From: Cunninghamia lanceolata
Lineage: Eukaryota; Streptophyta; Pinopsida; Cupressales; Cupressaceae
Length of the DNA stretch: 64,000 bases
Direction: 5' to 3'
NCBI GenBank assembly: GCA_027924645.1
Contig: BSBN01000040.1
Span: 2,728,001-2,792,000 of the forward strand
Positions 11,251 through 23,110 of the stretch are shown in pieces; position 1 is the first letter of the stretch; each line of letters opens with the position of its first letter. The notes under the pieces were generated by a model. It ran no database searches, was not told the DNA's origin, and saw only the letters and a program-made list of their open reading frames with translations. A program made the position numbers and the translations under genes.

Positions 11251-12268
11251 ATGTGTAGGAAAGGTTACAATCTTACTTTTCATGCCAATGGTTGTGAAAT
11301 CAGGAAGGCAGGATCCAGAAAGCTATTTGTAGAAGGTGTTAAGATAGGTGGTGATATTTATCACTTGAAAGAGGTAAATGGAAGAACATGTATGTTGGCT
11401 CAATCTAGTGAGTGTTGGCTATGGCACAAAAGAATGGGACACAACAATTTTGATAATATGGTAAGAATCGGCTCTACTCATGCAGTGAGAGATATGCCCA
11501 AGATAATCAATCCTGCAAACACTGTATGCAAGGAATGTCAAATGGGAAAGTAGACAGACAAGTTTTAAAAGCAAGGAGTACACTTCTTCAAAACCATTGG
11601 AGCGGATTCACACTGACCTATGTGGACCTACAAGAGTAAAGAGTCAACAAGGTGAAAGGTATTTTATGTTTCTCATTGATGATTATTCTAGAATGACTTG
11701 GGTTACCTTCTTAAGAGAAAAATCTAATGCCCTTGATAAGTTTAAAGTTTTCAAAGCTTTGGTTGAAAATGAAATGGATACTAAGATCAAATGTTTAAGG
11801 TCAGATAGAGGAGGTGAGTTTACTTAAAATGAATTTGAAAAGTTTTGTAAAGATCATGGTATTACGAGGAATTTGTTTGCTCCTAGAACCCCTCAACAAA
11901 ATGGGGTAGTGGAAAGGAAGATTAAGAATGTGCAAGAAATGTCTAGGGCAATGTTGAAAGATGCAGAGCTACCTAATATATACTGGAAGGAAGCAATTCA
12001 CACTACTGTCTATCTAACTAACAAAGTGCAATTAAGGGTCAATGACACAAAGACCCCTTATGAGTTGTGGTATGGAAGACCTCCCACTATCAGATACTTC
12101 AGGATCTTTGGCATCAAATGCTATATCAAAAGAGATGAAGAAGACCTAGGAAAGTTTGATTCAACATGTGATGAAGGAATCTTTCTCAGTTACTCAACTA
12201 GAAGCAAGGCCTATAGATGCTATAACAAAAGGTTGGAAAGATTATTGAAAGCACAAATGTCAAAGTAG
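11251..12268 (+). pseudogene. Copia A integrase, broken
   Basis: It contains the pre-integrase HHCC finger (WLWHKRMGHNNF ... CKECQMGK, 11420-11550). The rve catalytic core follows: first Asp in IHTDLCGP (about 11605), second Asp in LRSDRGGEF (about 11800) and Glu in NGVVERK (about 11910). The frame changes between 11553 and 11597, and TAA breaks the core after GGEFT at 11825. The C-terminal part (YELWYGRPPTIRYFRIFG) is also present. The catalytic residues are kept but the frame is not. Confidence 0.85.
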
Positions 12269-12840
12269 ATGAAGACTTGTATCAGATCTCACAAGATTCA
12301 AAAGACATTGGATCTGATATATTTCCTTGCATTGAAGATGAAGTAGAAGAAGTGAAAGAAGAAAAGGAACAAGAATTGGAGCAGATGCCTAAGACCCCAA
12401 CAAAGTACGTTCAGAAGAATCACTCAGCATAACAGATAATTGGAGACAAGAATGAAAGTGTATAGATAAGGAGAAGGTTTGCCAAGACACATGAGTAAGC
12501 AAACTTGTGTTTGTTATCAAAAGCAAAACCTAAGACCTTTGTTGAAGCCAACAAGGATAATGGATGGATAAAGGCTATGGAAGAATAATTGGATTAGATT
12601 AAGAAGAATCAAACATGGGAATTGGTTCCCAAACCAGCAAACAAGAATATTATAGGAACAAAATGGGTGTTCCAGAAAAACTAAATGAAGAAGGCGAAGT
12701 TGTAAGGAACAAAGCAAGTCTAGTACACAAAGGATACACTCAAGTAGAAGGCATTGATTTTGAGGAGACTTTTTCTCTAGTAGAAAGGATGGAGGCAATC
12801 AGAATGTTCCTTGTTCTTGCTTCTCATAAGAACTTCAAAG
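12269..12840 (+). pseudogene. Copia A linker and N-terminal reverse transcriptase
   Basis: After an acidic linker (EEKEQELEQMPKTP) the RT_Ty1-type domain starts around 12570, with QTWELVPKPANKNIIGTKWVF visible across frames. It continues to [31 protein letters not shown]. The domain then stops abruptly because element 2 begins at 12841. The same domain resumes at 22658 with [16 protein letters not shown]. Confidence 0.8.
12836..12840. other. Target site duplication CAAAG, left side of element 2
   Basis: CAAAG lies directly before the TGTAGACACC start of the 5' LTR. It repeats at 22653-22657 after the 3' LTR. The uninterrupted Copia B sequence has a single copy at this place (cttcaaagtatat, about 40346). 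Confidence 0.9.
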
Positions 12841-13576
12841 TGTAGACACCTAAATTTGTCCATGTCTTGACCATGACCTAGTCGACACATTACTTAGACA
12901 CCATGAGAGATTTTGTCCTAATCCTATCTTAATCATCTTCCCAATTAATTAAATAAATCACATTTATTTAATTAATCCCTCATTCACATGCTCCAAATAA
13001 TTCAAATAAAATATTTGAATTAAATCCCTCACCTCTTACCACATTGCAACACATGTCACATGATTACAACACTTCACATGTCAAACTAATTTAAATAATA
13101 TTTTATTTAAATTAGGTCTCATTTATCCTCCATCGCACACTTGTCACATGACTACAACTCCTCATGGAGTGGGAAAACCTAATCAACCTTAATCGATCTC
13201 AATTGTTCATATCATTCAAAATAACTTTCAATCACAGTCATTCATTCAAATCAGTCATCTCCTCTAAATCAACCCTCTCGTGAGCCATTTAGACATCAAG
13301 TCTTCAAGTAGCCTCATGCTGCCAAAATCAGTCTAGAATCATCCTATGCCATTGTTATGCTACTGAAATAGTGAGCAACCAACAAACAACCCTTCAACAT
13401 CATGCATTCTCATGCAAGATTGAGAAGAGCCATGGAGATAAGTCAAGTCTAGCGTGGATTTGATTTGCATTTGAGTTCATTGTTTTCATTTTCATACTAG
13501 TTTGTACTTCATGGTGCTAGGTAGGGTTTGAATATTTGTTGTTTTGATTTCTACCCTAGATTTTGCCCTAATGGCA
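12841..13576 (+). repeat. Element 2, 5' LTR
   Basis: It begins TGTAGACACC and ends TGGCA, where the 3' LTR has CAACA. It is rich in short palindromes such as taatt...aattaa and atttgaat. It lacks a 12-bp insertion (cctaatcccact region) found in the 3' LTR. The TATA box seen in the 3' LTR is mutated here to cctctaaatc at about 13262. Confidence 0.9.
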
Positions 13577-13578
13577 AA

Positions 13579-13598
13579 TGGTGAACCCGACGTGAATC
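13579..13598 (+). promoter_or_regulatory. Element 2 primer binding site
   Basis: TGGTGAACCCGACGTGAATC lies two bases after the 5' LTR. It begins TGG, the complement of a tRNA CCA end, and its reverse complement has the shape of a tRNA T-arm plus acceptor strand. I do not name the tRNA with certainty. It differs from the initiator-Met site used by the other elements here. Confidence 0.7.
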
Positions 13599-16360
13599 TA
13601 ACATTTTTTGTCAAGTTTTGGTGACTGACTTTTGTAGGTGACCTCTGGAGCTCAAACAAACCTCACCGTTGAGTCCAGGAGGCCTGAGAAACAAAAATTG
13701 ACATAAAATTTGATACATTTTGGTTACAAAAAAAATTTTGAATTTTTTTTAGTTTTAGCCCCTCTGTAGTTCCATACCGTATGGACTCATACAGTCTTTG
13801 TGTAGGGGTACTGTGTCTAATTTGCAGAGTTTTTTTTACCAGTCTACATTGTAGATTTAATGTGATTCAGGTTGTGTTGTAGGTTTTCTAATCTTTAAAC
13901 AACACGATAGGTTTAATGATTTTTTGCTTGCAGGTCTGATAAAATATTGGTCGCTGGTTCAAAATCCTAAATCTAAGCTACCGCCTTTGAACCACCACAT
14001 CATTGCCCACTTCACACTTCTCATCCTCTGGTTTCCTGCTGGTCAAAACCCTTCAAGAAGTCATCGCCACTGCTTCTAAAGACCTAACCCTAACCCCGTC
14101 GATGCTATAGTCCCCAGTCACCATCATTTTTCTGATCTAACACCCTTCGGCCCTTGTCCAAAACCCTAAACCTCTCCTCTCAACCACTCTAAGTCTCATC
14201 ATCACCATCATTTTTGGGGTCACCACCCCTTTTGTCACCGCTTCAAGTGGTGACCATTATACGTTGCCACCAAATCCCCAAACTCCCCCAATCATGGTTG
14301 GTTCTGTCACCACCGGTGGCAACCCTTACCTTGACTCCCATCCACAGATTGTCACCTCCTTACCTACATTCTTCAACCTTCCCTCTGCCTAATCAAACCA
14401 CAGTCACCATCACCACTAGGATTTACAAGCACATCACCTCCATTTGTGAGGCCACCTCCAACCATGGTGGCCTGAGGCATTTTGCTTGTGGCAGTTTAAA
14501 ACTACTAGCTAGGCCTTGACTATTGGCCAAAGGTCCATGGGGAGGGGGCTATTAAGCTAGCCCCCTTTGTTTGTTTTTCTTTTTTATTTTTTCCTTTGGT
14601 CCACTCCTAGTCACATCGGTGACCAGGAACCCCTCTAAACACTGGCCACTAGATTAGTAAACCCCTACATGTGAGTAGGGGTTAACATAACCACTAGTGG
14701 TTGGCTTCAAACCATCAGACTTGCCCTCTTTCTCCTAAAACCATAAAGGAGGCCTTTTTTTCTCAAACTTGCATAACTTTCGTGTACGAAGGTGAATTTT
14801 GATGAAATTTGTAGTGTTGGAAAGCTGACTCAGTGAACTACATAGTGCTGAAGACCATTTTAGGTGACTATGTCATTTTACTAATTTTTTCTCATTCAAA
14901 GTCATCTTACCATTTAAGCTTCAAATGCTCATATCTCTTGCAATTTTCATCCGATTTTTGTGAATTTTTTTTTAAAAGTGCTTAGAATTTCATCTAGTTT
15001 CTGTTTATGCAATCCATTCAGCTGTATCTATTCATTTGCATCATATTTCATTAGATTCTTGATTTTTCACATAATGCTTCCATGTGCAAGTTTACTTGTT
15101 CTTCCTTCAATTTTGTGGCTTGCAGGTGATCATACAGAGTTGGAACAATGTTTACATCAGCATACACAACAAATTTAAGGATGAAAATAATCAAGTGCAC
15201 TCATTTCATAGTTCGCCACTTAATCATTATTTGCAAACATATTTGGATTTGGGCTCTTAAAATGAACATCTTGTCTTCAATCACATACCAAAATTGGACA
15301 TTAAAACGAACAAGTGTCTTCCATTCACACATTTTGGCTTGGGATCTAAAAAGAACCAGTACTTGAACTTGTTTGGTGAACTTGATTGTGATTAGAGGTG
15401 TGTATGCTCTTCTCATGCGCTTCGTGCAACCTTGAGAATCAAAAACACCTCTAATCCATTCATTTTCACACCACACATTTGAATTTATTAAAAGGTTAAT
15501 TAACAAGTGTGAGTGTGAATCAAGTGTGCATGTGTATGCTCTTTCCTCACACCGCAATGTGATCTTGGAGATCAAAAACACCTCATTTGGTTTTCTTTTG
15601 TCATACCCTTCTTAGGAGGCCTACTTGGAGACACACCACTCCAAGGGACGACCTCAAACAAGTTGTGAATCAAAAGACACCCTCTTTGGAAATAGAAATC
15701 TTGTCACTCGTGGCTAAGCCCCAAAGAACTTTATACCTTTGGGAAGTGAAGGTGAAGGTTGGGTTACCCCTTTCTCCTAGTCATGTGGTAGGATTTCGCT
15801 TTTATTTCATTTCCCTAGTCAACCTTGTGCAACCTAGAGTAGGACCTAATTGGCCATACCCCACTTGACTAGTCATAGGGCATGACGATGTGTCTTCTTC
15901 AAATGCTTGCTTAATCATCACATTTTTCAAATTTCAAAGTCAAACTTGCTTATGTGTCTTGCGTGTGTGATTCATACATGTGTAATCATTTGTTTGCAAA
16001 TTGCCACATCAAGCTATAAACACCAAACACATAAACAAGTCATTCTACACATTCTTTCCAACACATTCAAATCCAATCACCTTCTTCCTAATCATTCCTA
16101 ATCATTACACATCATCATCTTCATTCTAAACCAATCAATTTCATCCTAATAAATCTAAGTCATCTAATCTTGTCATTCCACATCATATCCTAATCACATT
16201 CTAATCATATCTTTATCATTCAACCTTCATCCTAATCATCATCCTCTTCATTCTATTACAATCAAATTCATCCTAATCATATCATAATCATACCCTAATC
16301 ATCCAATCACTCAGTCCAAATCATTCCACATCATCCTAGTCCTAATCAACACTAGTCAAA
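13599..16360 (+). other. Element 2 leader, non-coding
   Basis: No domain is recognised. There is a C-rich stretch around 13970-14520 with accidental open frames, and two related phrases near 15393 and 15533 (gtgtatgctctt ... gatcaaaaacacctc). From about 16000 come many tcctaatcat words. It is probably an untranslated leader expanded by local repeats. Confidence 0.5.
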
Positions 16361-16675
16361 ATGGCCCTAATCATAAACAAGCCCAATCCTAATCCTAAGC
16401 CCAAAGTCATAATTCAAGGGGGCTATCCCTCTAATTCAAACAATGAAGACAATGCAAGACCCAAGGTCATACTTAGAGGGGCCTATCCCTCTAGTTCAAA
16501 TCATGAGACAAAACCTAATCTCAAGATCATAATTCAGGGAGGCCCTCTACCTAATCCTAATGTTGAGACAAACCCAAGCCCTAAAATCATACTTAGAGGG
16601 GCCCCTCTTTCTACTTCCCATGATGACATGAACCATATGGCATACCTTGAGGAGCAAAATGAAATACAGACTTAA
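16361..16675 (+). CDS. Element 2 repeat-containing N-terminal ORF
   Basis: A 104-codon frame begins MALIINKPNPNPKP. It is built from four related segments of about 25 residues: PKVIIQGGYP, PKVILRGAYP, LKIIIQGGPL and PKIILRGAPL, each followed by a Ser/Asn-rich stretch. I recognise no family. It is the first open frame after the leader and may be the start of the gag-like protein. A shift near 16672 separates it from the next frame. Confidence 0.45.
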   Translation: MALIINKPNPNPKPKVIIQGGYPSNSNNEDNARPKVILRGAYPSSSNHETKPNLKIIIQGGPLPNPNVETNPSPKIILRGAPLSTSHDDMNHMAYLEEQNEIQT

Positions 16676-16974
16676 ACACATGTGTGACACCATGTTGACA
16701 TTCAAAAACAAGGTCCTAGCACCCCAACTCCAAGACCTCATCCAATCACTTCACCAAATGCCTCAACCCCTAGACCACCAAATCATACAAAGACATCAAG
16801 CCCTCTTTCAAAAATTCCAACACATCCAATCACCTCAAATCTTACACCTCCTAGTCCAAGCCTAACAATTCATCGCCACTTGTCAAATCCAACAACCACA
16901 ACATCAACCACAACATTCACTTCAATCCTATGTGACACCACCCTCCACTTGATACCAACCTAGTTTATCCACAT

Positions 16975-17115
16975 ATTAAGTCAATGCCACATCAACCAAT
17001 CCAATATCTTTCCAAGTCAATGCCAAATCAACCAATCCAACTTCTTTCCAAGTCAATGCCACATCAACCAATCCATCCACTTCTTTCCATGTCAATGCCA
17101 CATCAACCTATAAAT
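16975..17115 (+). repeat. Four 43-bp repeats in element 2
   Basis: The phrase gtcaatgccacatcaacc occurs four times with spacers such as aatccaacttctttccaa, at a period of about 43 bp. Confidence 0.75.
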
Positions 17116-17135
17116 TCATTCCACAACAAACACAT

Positions 17136-18527
17136 GTGAGCCTAAGTCCACCTTTGCAACAAGTCCAAATGCCTTCATGTTCTAATGCCACCGTTGACAA
17201 GGGGAACACCAATCTAGTTCATGCACCCTATAAGTACATCATACCGCCATCTAATCCAAGGCCTATCCTAAACCCACCATGTCCTAGTCCTAATCCATTG
17301 GTTCCTCCACCTTCCAACCCATCAAACCCTTCATTACCCTTACCACCACCATCAATTCCATGCCCTAAGTTCAAACATTACAAAAGCAAACTCAAATCCA
17401 CCCGTCCACCTACAAAGGATGTGACCCAAGGGCTACTAGCAAGGAGTCAACCATATCAACCATTTGCCATCCTTGAGCTTAAAAAAGATTCTTTCAACAC
17501 CATGTCTAGTCCTATTAAAGATCCTACAATTCCATCATGTCACCCACAACCCCTTGAGCCTATTCAAGAGTCTCCTCGATTGAGTCCAAGTCAACCTCCA
17601 TCATGCCCTCATGTGGTTGACCATCTAGAACATATCAAGCCTATCCAAGTGTCTTCCACCTCCATTTAAATAAGTCAAGAGTTATGTCAAAGGTATAATC
17701 CTAAGCATATGGAAACATCAAGACCCCATCCTAATCAAGATCAAATCACTTCCATTCGACCTATTCATAACATGTATCGTTTCCATGATCAAGACATTAT
17801 TCATGATGAAGAACCTATCCATGGGAATCTTGATCCTATTCATCCCCCAACAACCATTCATGAGAAAGACACCCAAGACCTACATATACCATCTAATGAA
17901 AGTCTTGTTGACCTACTTAAGCATTCACCCCATTTCATGGCCTTCCTTCGAAGCAAAGAAACTTCTCTGCCTATCCATGATCCCACAACATCCACTTATC
18001 ATGCAGAGACACATGCCTCCCAAGCATACATAGAAGATCAAACAAATAACTTGGATCTTAGTGAACCTAATGCTATTCAATATCCTAATGATCCTTCCAC
18101 ATCCACTATTGCCCACATTTCAAATCCACCATCATATCCCATTGGTCTATCCACTTTCATTAATGAATGTTCTTCTTTAGGATAACAACAACCTTTGTCC
18201 TCCACCTCACCTTCTCCATCCAATAATGAGCTCAAGTCTAGTGACCAAAGCACACCTGGTCCCATTGTCCATCGTATGCTCCAAAACATGAACTATCAAG
18301 GTAAAGGCTTAGGCCTTCATGAACAAGGAATTTTGGATCCCATCAATGTAAATGTCCCTCCACACTCATATGGCCTTGGATATACACCCAAGGTAAACAA
18401 TATAAATATGTTGGTACTTCCTCCACACTTCCTACATCTACCACTTTCCATCGCAAACTTCATAATATCCCCAAAACATATGTCGCCATTCCACCTCCAT
18501 CATCCTACAAATGTCAAAAGCATGTGA
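17136..18527 (+). pseudogene. Element 2 proline-rich protein with G-patch
   Basis: One reading frame runs across the whole interval and is broken by two in-frame TAA stops (about 17667 and 18183). The first part is very proline-rich (PPSNPSNPSLPLPPPS). Near the end, 18267-18400 encodes a G-patch: MLQNMNYQGKGLGLHEQGI followed by DPINV and GLGY. G-patches bind RNA or activate helicases, and related plant Tat-lineage Gypsy elements carry one between protease and RT; the element at 59-64 kb has it as MGYEGQGPIGLRKEGI. After this point pol should start, but none is present. Without the stops the product would be about 460 residues. Confidence 0.65.
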
Positions 18528-18883
18528 CCATACACCTTCCACCATCCAATTTACCTCCACTTCTTCTAACTCCAAATATCCCCCCATCCACTATGCCTCC
18601 ATTGCTTCCAACACCTAACATTCCTATCATCCATAAATACTCTTACATTCCTAATCATGATCAACAAATGCACACATCATCTAAACATAAAGCTTCCACT
18701 CATTCCACCAAACCTATGGGATTCAAAAATAAACATTTGGATGCCTACACTCAAAAAGCTAAAAATCCTAAGGCTCCTAATGCCCTAAGGCTCCTAATGC
18801 CCTAAGGCTCCTAATGCCTTAGGACATCAATTCAAAAAGTAAAATTAAAATCCATCTAAAAATATACCCAAGCCCATACCTTC

Positions 18884-19380
18884 AAAACAAAATTCAAAAA
18901 CTAAAATGGTTTGGGTGCCTAAGTAAAAAGGAATCAAGTCAAATGAGGCATCCACCTCTCAAAAATCCCAACCATCCTCCTCCATCCAAAAATGCCATTC
19001 CATTTCAAAATGTCAAATTTCTTCACCCCACAAGCAAAGCAAAGGTCATAAAAATTCTAAATCCATGTGGGTACCTAAACCCCTACATCACCCATCCACT
19101 AAGCAAACATCGCCATTGCATCCATCACAATTCAAAACAAAATTCAAAAACTAAAATGGTTTAGGTACCTAAGCAAAAAGGAATCAAGTCAAATGAGGCA
19201 TCCACCTCTCAAAAATCCCAACCATCCTCCTCCATCCAAAAATTCCATTCCATTTCAAAATGTCAAATTTCTTCACCCCACAAGCAAAGCAAAGGTAATA
19301 AAAATTCTAAATCCATGTGGGTACCTAAACTCCTACATCACCCATCCACTAAGCAAACATCACCATTGCATCCTAGACCA
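18884..19380 (+). repeat. Direct 249-bp duplication in element 2
   Basis: Copies at about 18884-19132 and 19133-19380 both run from caaaacaaaattcaaaaact through aaatgaggcatccacc to cactaagcaaacatc, with few differences. In one frame they encode SKSMWVPK-like words. They lie between the G-patch ORF and the 3' non-coding block. Confidence 0.85.
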
Positions 19381-19879
19381 CCATCCAATCCAAAGCTTAA
19401 ATGTTTATCATGGTGTGTGTAACCATTGGTCATGATTCCTTTCCATACCTCCATCACCCCATCATTCAACTATTATCCTACATATCTTACCCCTCCAATC
19501 CCTATGGTCCATGCTTTGGCATAAACCATTCATCCATCTTTACCAAACCTTTCATAATTTACATCATAATCCACTATCTTCCCTACATAATCCACTAGCT
19601 TTCCATGCATAATTCATTATCTTTTCCATCATAATTCACTATCGTTCCTTTCATAATCCACTATCTACCTAATCCATTTCACTTTCATACAATACCTTAC
19701 CAACATTGATGAGAATAATGACTTAACATGGTCCATGCGACATTCCTCTCTAATGGGATACTATCACCTTTCATGGCACTAGACACTTGAGTCCCTCCTA
19801 TCCATATTCACCTTCTCCCATAAAAAAATTTCAAAAAAAAAAAGAAAAAAAAAAAGTAAAGAGAAATCCCTTCATCCAA

Positions 19880-19952
19880 CAGTGAAAACCACCCTTGGTG
19901 GCACTTTGGATAAGTACCATGATAAAAACATGGCAAATAGGCATCATGTGTA
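19880..19952 (+). other. Conserved non-coding block shared with the Tat-type element
   Basis: The stretch gtgaaaacc ... ttggataagtaccatgat ... tggcaaataggcatcatgtg matches, in order and spacing, the minus strand of 59101-59172. There it lies just downstream of integrase. In element 2 it follows the G-patch region at a distance too short for pol, which fits a pol deletion. Confidence 0.7.
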
Positions 19953-20579
19953 GGTTGATCTTCTATGGCACTTACACCTAGGGGCACGATGTCTCATCTA
20001 TATTATCATTTACTATCCTATCTTACTATCCCTATCCATTATACCTACATATACCTATCCAATTGCATCCATTCATCTTCCCTTCCTCCTTTGATCTTGA
20101 TAAAGATTGGGGGAAATATGTTGAAACATGCTTTGGAAAAACTCTTGATATACCTCATCCTTTCCATTCATCCATCTTATCATCCTATTGCCATAAGCCT
20201 TGTCATGAAAAATCCTAAGTATTCCACCTATAATGGGGCATGTTATTCCTATGTTACATGGTCCTCAGAGATCACATCCTTTCCCTCTTACACATACGTT
20301 CCTTCCATCCACTATCGCCCACCCCTTTTATCCATTCACCCAATCCCATTCATTCCCTTGCACCTCGACTTGGTTTTTCCCTTGTCATTGGTATCTAGCA
20401 TAAAGGCTACCTCAAGTTGTCATCCAATGCCATTTTCCAAAACATTCCAAAAACACTAAAAAAATCAAAACATGTCAAAAATACAAAAAGAAATCAAAAC
20501 ATGTCAAAATCCAAAAAAAATCAAAACATGTCAAAATCCAAAAAAATTAAAACATCTAAAAAAAACTAAAAAAATCAAA

Positions 20580-21250
20580 TATGCCTCAAAAATTCAAGCA
20601 ATAAATCAATCCAATCAAATCACCTCATTCCACTCACTTCATTCCAAATCAATCCATTCAATCAATCCAACTCTTTAAAATCAATTCATCAAATCAATCC
20701 AATTAATTATTCTAATCAATCAATTCAATCCAATCAAAACCATCAAATCAAATCAAGTCAATCAAATCATCATTCAATTCAATTCTTCAAATCAAATCAC
20801 ATCAAATCAATTCTTTCAAATCAAATCATTCCAATCATTCCAAATCAAATCAATCACATTCATCAACTCTAATAATCAATTAAAATCAATTCTTCTAATC
20901 AAATCAATCATCAAATCATTTCAATCAACAAACTAATCCAATCACTCAATCAAATCACCCAATTTTTCAATCAATCAAATCATTCTTCATTTCAAATCAC
21001 TTCATCAAATCAATCAAATCATCAACTCAATTCATCCAATCAATATTTCAAAGCAAATCAAATTCAATCAATCAATTCTTCAAATCACTTCAATTCAAAT
21101 CAAATCAATCCATTCAATCATTCCAAGCAATGATCCAAATGCAAGTCATTGTCAATCCATACCAATAAAGTTAATCAATCATGTCAAATTATCCAATTAC
21201 ATCAATGGTCTTGATCCTAATCTTGTGTAAACCAAATCAACCAAAAAACT
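20580..21250 (+). repeat. Degenerate caaatcaatc low-complexity tract
   Basis: About 670 bases consist almost wholly of shuffled tcaaatcaatc, tccaatcaa and attcaatc words with very few G residues. No coding meaning is supported. Confidence 0.85.
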
Positions 21251-21887
21251 AATCAATTAATCAAATCTTAGTGTTGCTCGCATGGCCAACAACACTAGTG
21301 TCAATTAATCAATCAATTGTCTTAGACAGGATGTTGCATTGTCGAAACCAGATCAAGCATCTTAGACAACATGTTTCATTCCTGAAACTAGACATTATCA
21401 ATCAATCAATCAATCAACCATTGGTTTATAGCTTGACAAGGGCAATACCTTGTTTGTTTTTGTATCATTTGTGCATGCTTGCTTGCTTTCTTTCTTGCTT
21501 GCTTGTGTGTGTTATCATTTTATCTTGCATTTGTTTTGAATCTGAATCATTCCCAACTAATATTCATATCTTGTATCTAGACAAGGTTGTATTATGCTGG
21601 GGCACGAGACACATCGTCACCTTGGTCCTTATACCTTGGTGTATAACATCTAGTGCTATATCAAACATCATGGTTACTCACCTTCATTGTAGCATAATGC
21701 ATCCTTTTCTTCTATCCATTCCCCTATCTTTCTTCCTTGACCAATCCCTTTCATGTCAAGAGCCTACCCATGCTTGTCCAACCTGCCTATCCTCTTGAGG
21801 GGGCATCATCATCCTTTTCCTCTATCCATACCTTAGCTTCTTTGAAATGATGTTACTCGACATAAATCTCATCATCTCAAACATCAT

Positions 21888-21904
21888 CTCAAAGAGGGGA
21901 AAAA
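21888..21904 (+). promoter_or_regulatory. Element 2 polypurine tract
   Basis: tcaaagaggggaaaaa lies immediately before the TG start of the 3' LTR, the position where plus-strand DNA synthesis is primed. Confidence 0.8.
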
Positions 21905-22652
21905 TGTAGACACCTAAATTTGTCCATGTCTTGACCATGACCTAGTCGACACATTACTTAGACACCATGAGACATTTTGTCCTAATCCCACTCCTAATCC
22001 TATCTTAATCATCTTCCCAATTAATTAAATAAATCACATTTATTTAATTAATCCCTCATTCACATGCTCCAAATAATTCAAATAAAATATTTGAATTAAA
22101 TCCCTCACCTCTCACCACATTGCAACACATATCACATGATTACAACACTTCACATGTCAAACTAATTTAAATAATATTTTATTTAAATTAGGTCTCATTT
22201 ATCCTCCATCGCACACTTGTCACATGACAACAACTCCTCATGGAGTGGGAAAACCTAATCAACCCTAATCGATCTCAACCGTTCATATCATTCAAAATAA
22301 CTTTCAATCACAACCATTCATTCAAATCAGTCCTCTCCTATAAATCAACCCTCTCATGAGCCATTTGGACATCAAGTCTTCAAGTAGCCTCATGCTGCCA
22401 AAATCATTCTAGAACCATCCTATGCCATTGTTATGCTGATGAAATAGTGAGCAACCAACAAACAACCCTTCAAAATCATGCATTATCATGCAAGATCGAG
22501 AAGAGCCATGGAGATAAGTCAAGTCTAGTGTGGATTCAATTTGCATTTGAGTTCATTGTTTTCATTTTCATACTAGTTTGTACTTCATGGTGCTAGTTAG
22601 GGTTTGAATATTTGTTGTTTTGATTTCTGCCCTAGATTTTTCCCTAACAACA
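21905..22652 (+). repeat. Element 2, 3' LTR
   Basis: It starts TGTAGACACC and ends CTAACAACA, and is collinear with 12841-13576. A TATA box (TATAAATC, 22339-22346) is followed by aaccctctcatgag. The same TATA-plus-caaccctct core occurs at 57754. Confidence 0.9.
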
Positions 22653-22657
22653 CAAAG
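22653..22657. other. Target site duplication CAAAG, right side of element 2
   Basis: This matches 12836-12840 exactly. Copia A coding sequence resumes directly after it with tatatcagatggatg. Confidence 0.9.
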
Positions 22658-23110
22658 TATATCAGATGGATGTCAAGTCAGTATTTCTAAATGGTGACCT
22701 AGAAGAAGAAGTATACATTGAACAACCATATGGTTTCTAGATATTAGAAGATCCAAACATGGTATGTAGACTCAAAAAGGCTTTGTATGGTCTCAAGAAA
22801 GCACCTAGGGCTTGGTATGCAAGATTAGGCAAGTACTTACTTCAACAGGGCTTCAATAAAGGTACTACATATAGCAATATTTATATAAAGGAAGAAGAAG
22901 ACACGATTTTGATAGTTGTAGTATATGTTGATGGCATCATCTTTGGTGGAGAAGATGATATGTGTAAAAGGTTGCAGAGGAGATACAAAAAGAGTTTGAG
23001 ATGTCTATGATTGGTGAAATATCTTTCTTCCTTGGACTTCAAACTTCCCAGCTAGATGGTGGTATCTTTATTTCTCAAGCTAAGTATGTCAAAGAATTGT
23101 TGAATAAATT
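22658..23110 (+). pseudogene. Copia A reverse transcriptase, second half
   Basis: This continues the domain broken at 12840. It contains [41 protein letters not shown] and the catalytic box as YVDGIIFG, where the second Asp of YVDD has become Gly. That change alone should abolish polymerase activity. An extra Glu in EEEVYIE and a frameshift near 22980 add to the decay. Confidence 0.85.

Larger units (their letters stand above)
12841..22652 (+). mobile_element. Element 2: non-autonomous LTR retrotransposon with a G-patch gag-like ORF
   Basis: It has two LTRs (12841-13576 and 21905-22652), 5-bp CAAAG target duplications, a primer binding site and a polypurine tract, so both ends are complete. 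The 8.3-kb interior carries gag-like, proline-rich frames and a G-patch, but no protease, RT, RNase H or integrase. A 3' non-coding block (about 19880-19952) matches the Tat-type Gypsy element at 59.1 kb. It probably derives from that lineage and relied on a relative for mobilisation. The LTRs differ by a few percent by eye, so it is younger than the Copia host. Confidence 0.85.

Noticed and set aside
14214..14519. Open frame of about 100 codons in the leader of element 2
   Set aside because: Its composition follows the local C-rich sequence, it resembles no family and nothing suggests translation.
20580..21250. caaatcaatc tract considered as a CRISPR-like or satellite array
   Set aside because: There is no constant repeat unit with unique spacers; it is degenerate low complexity in a plant element.
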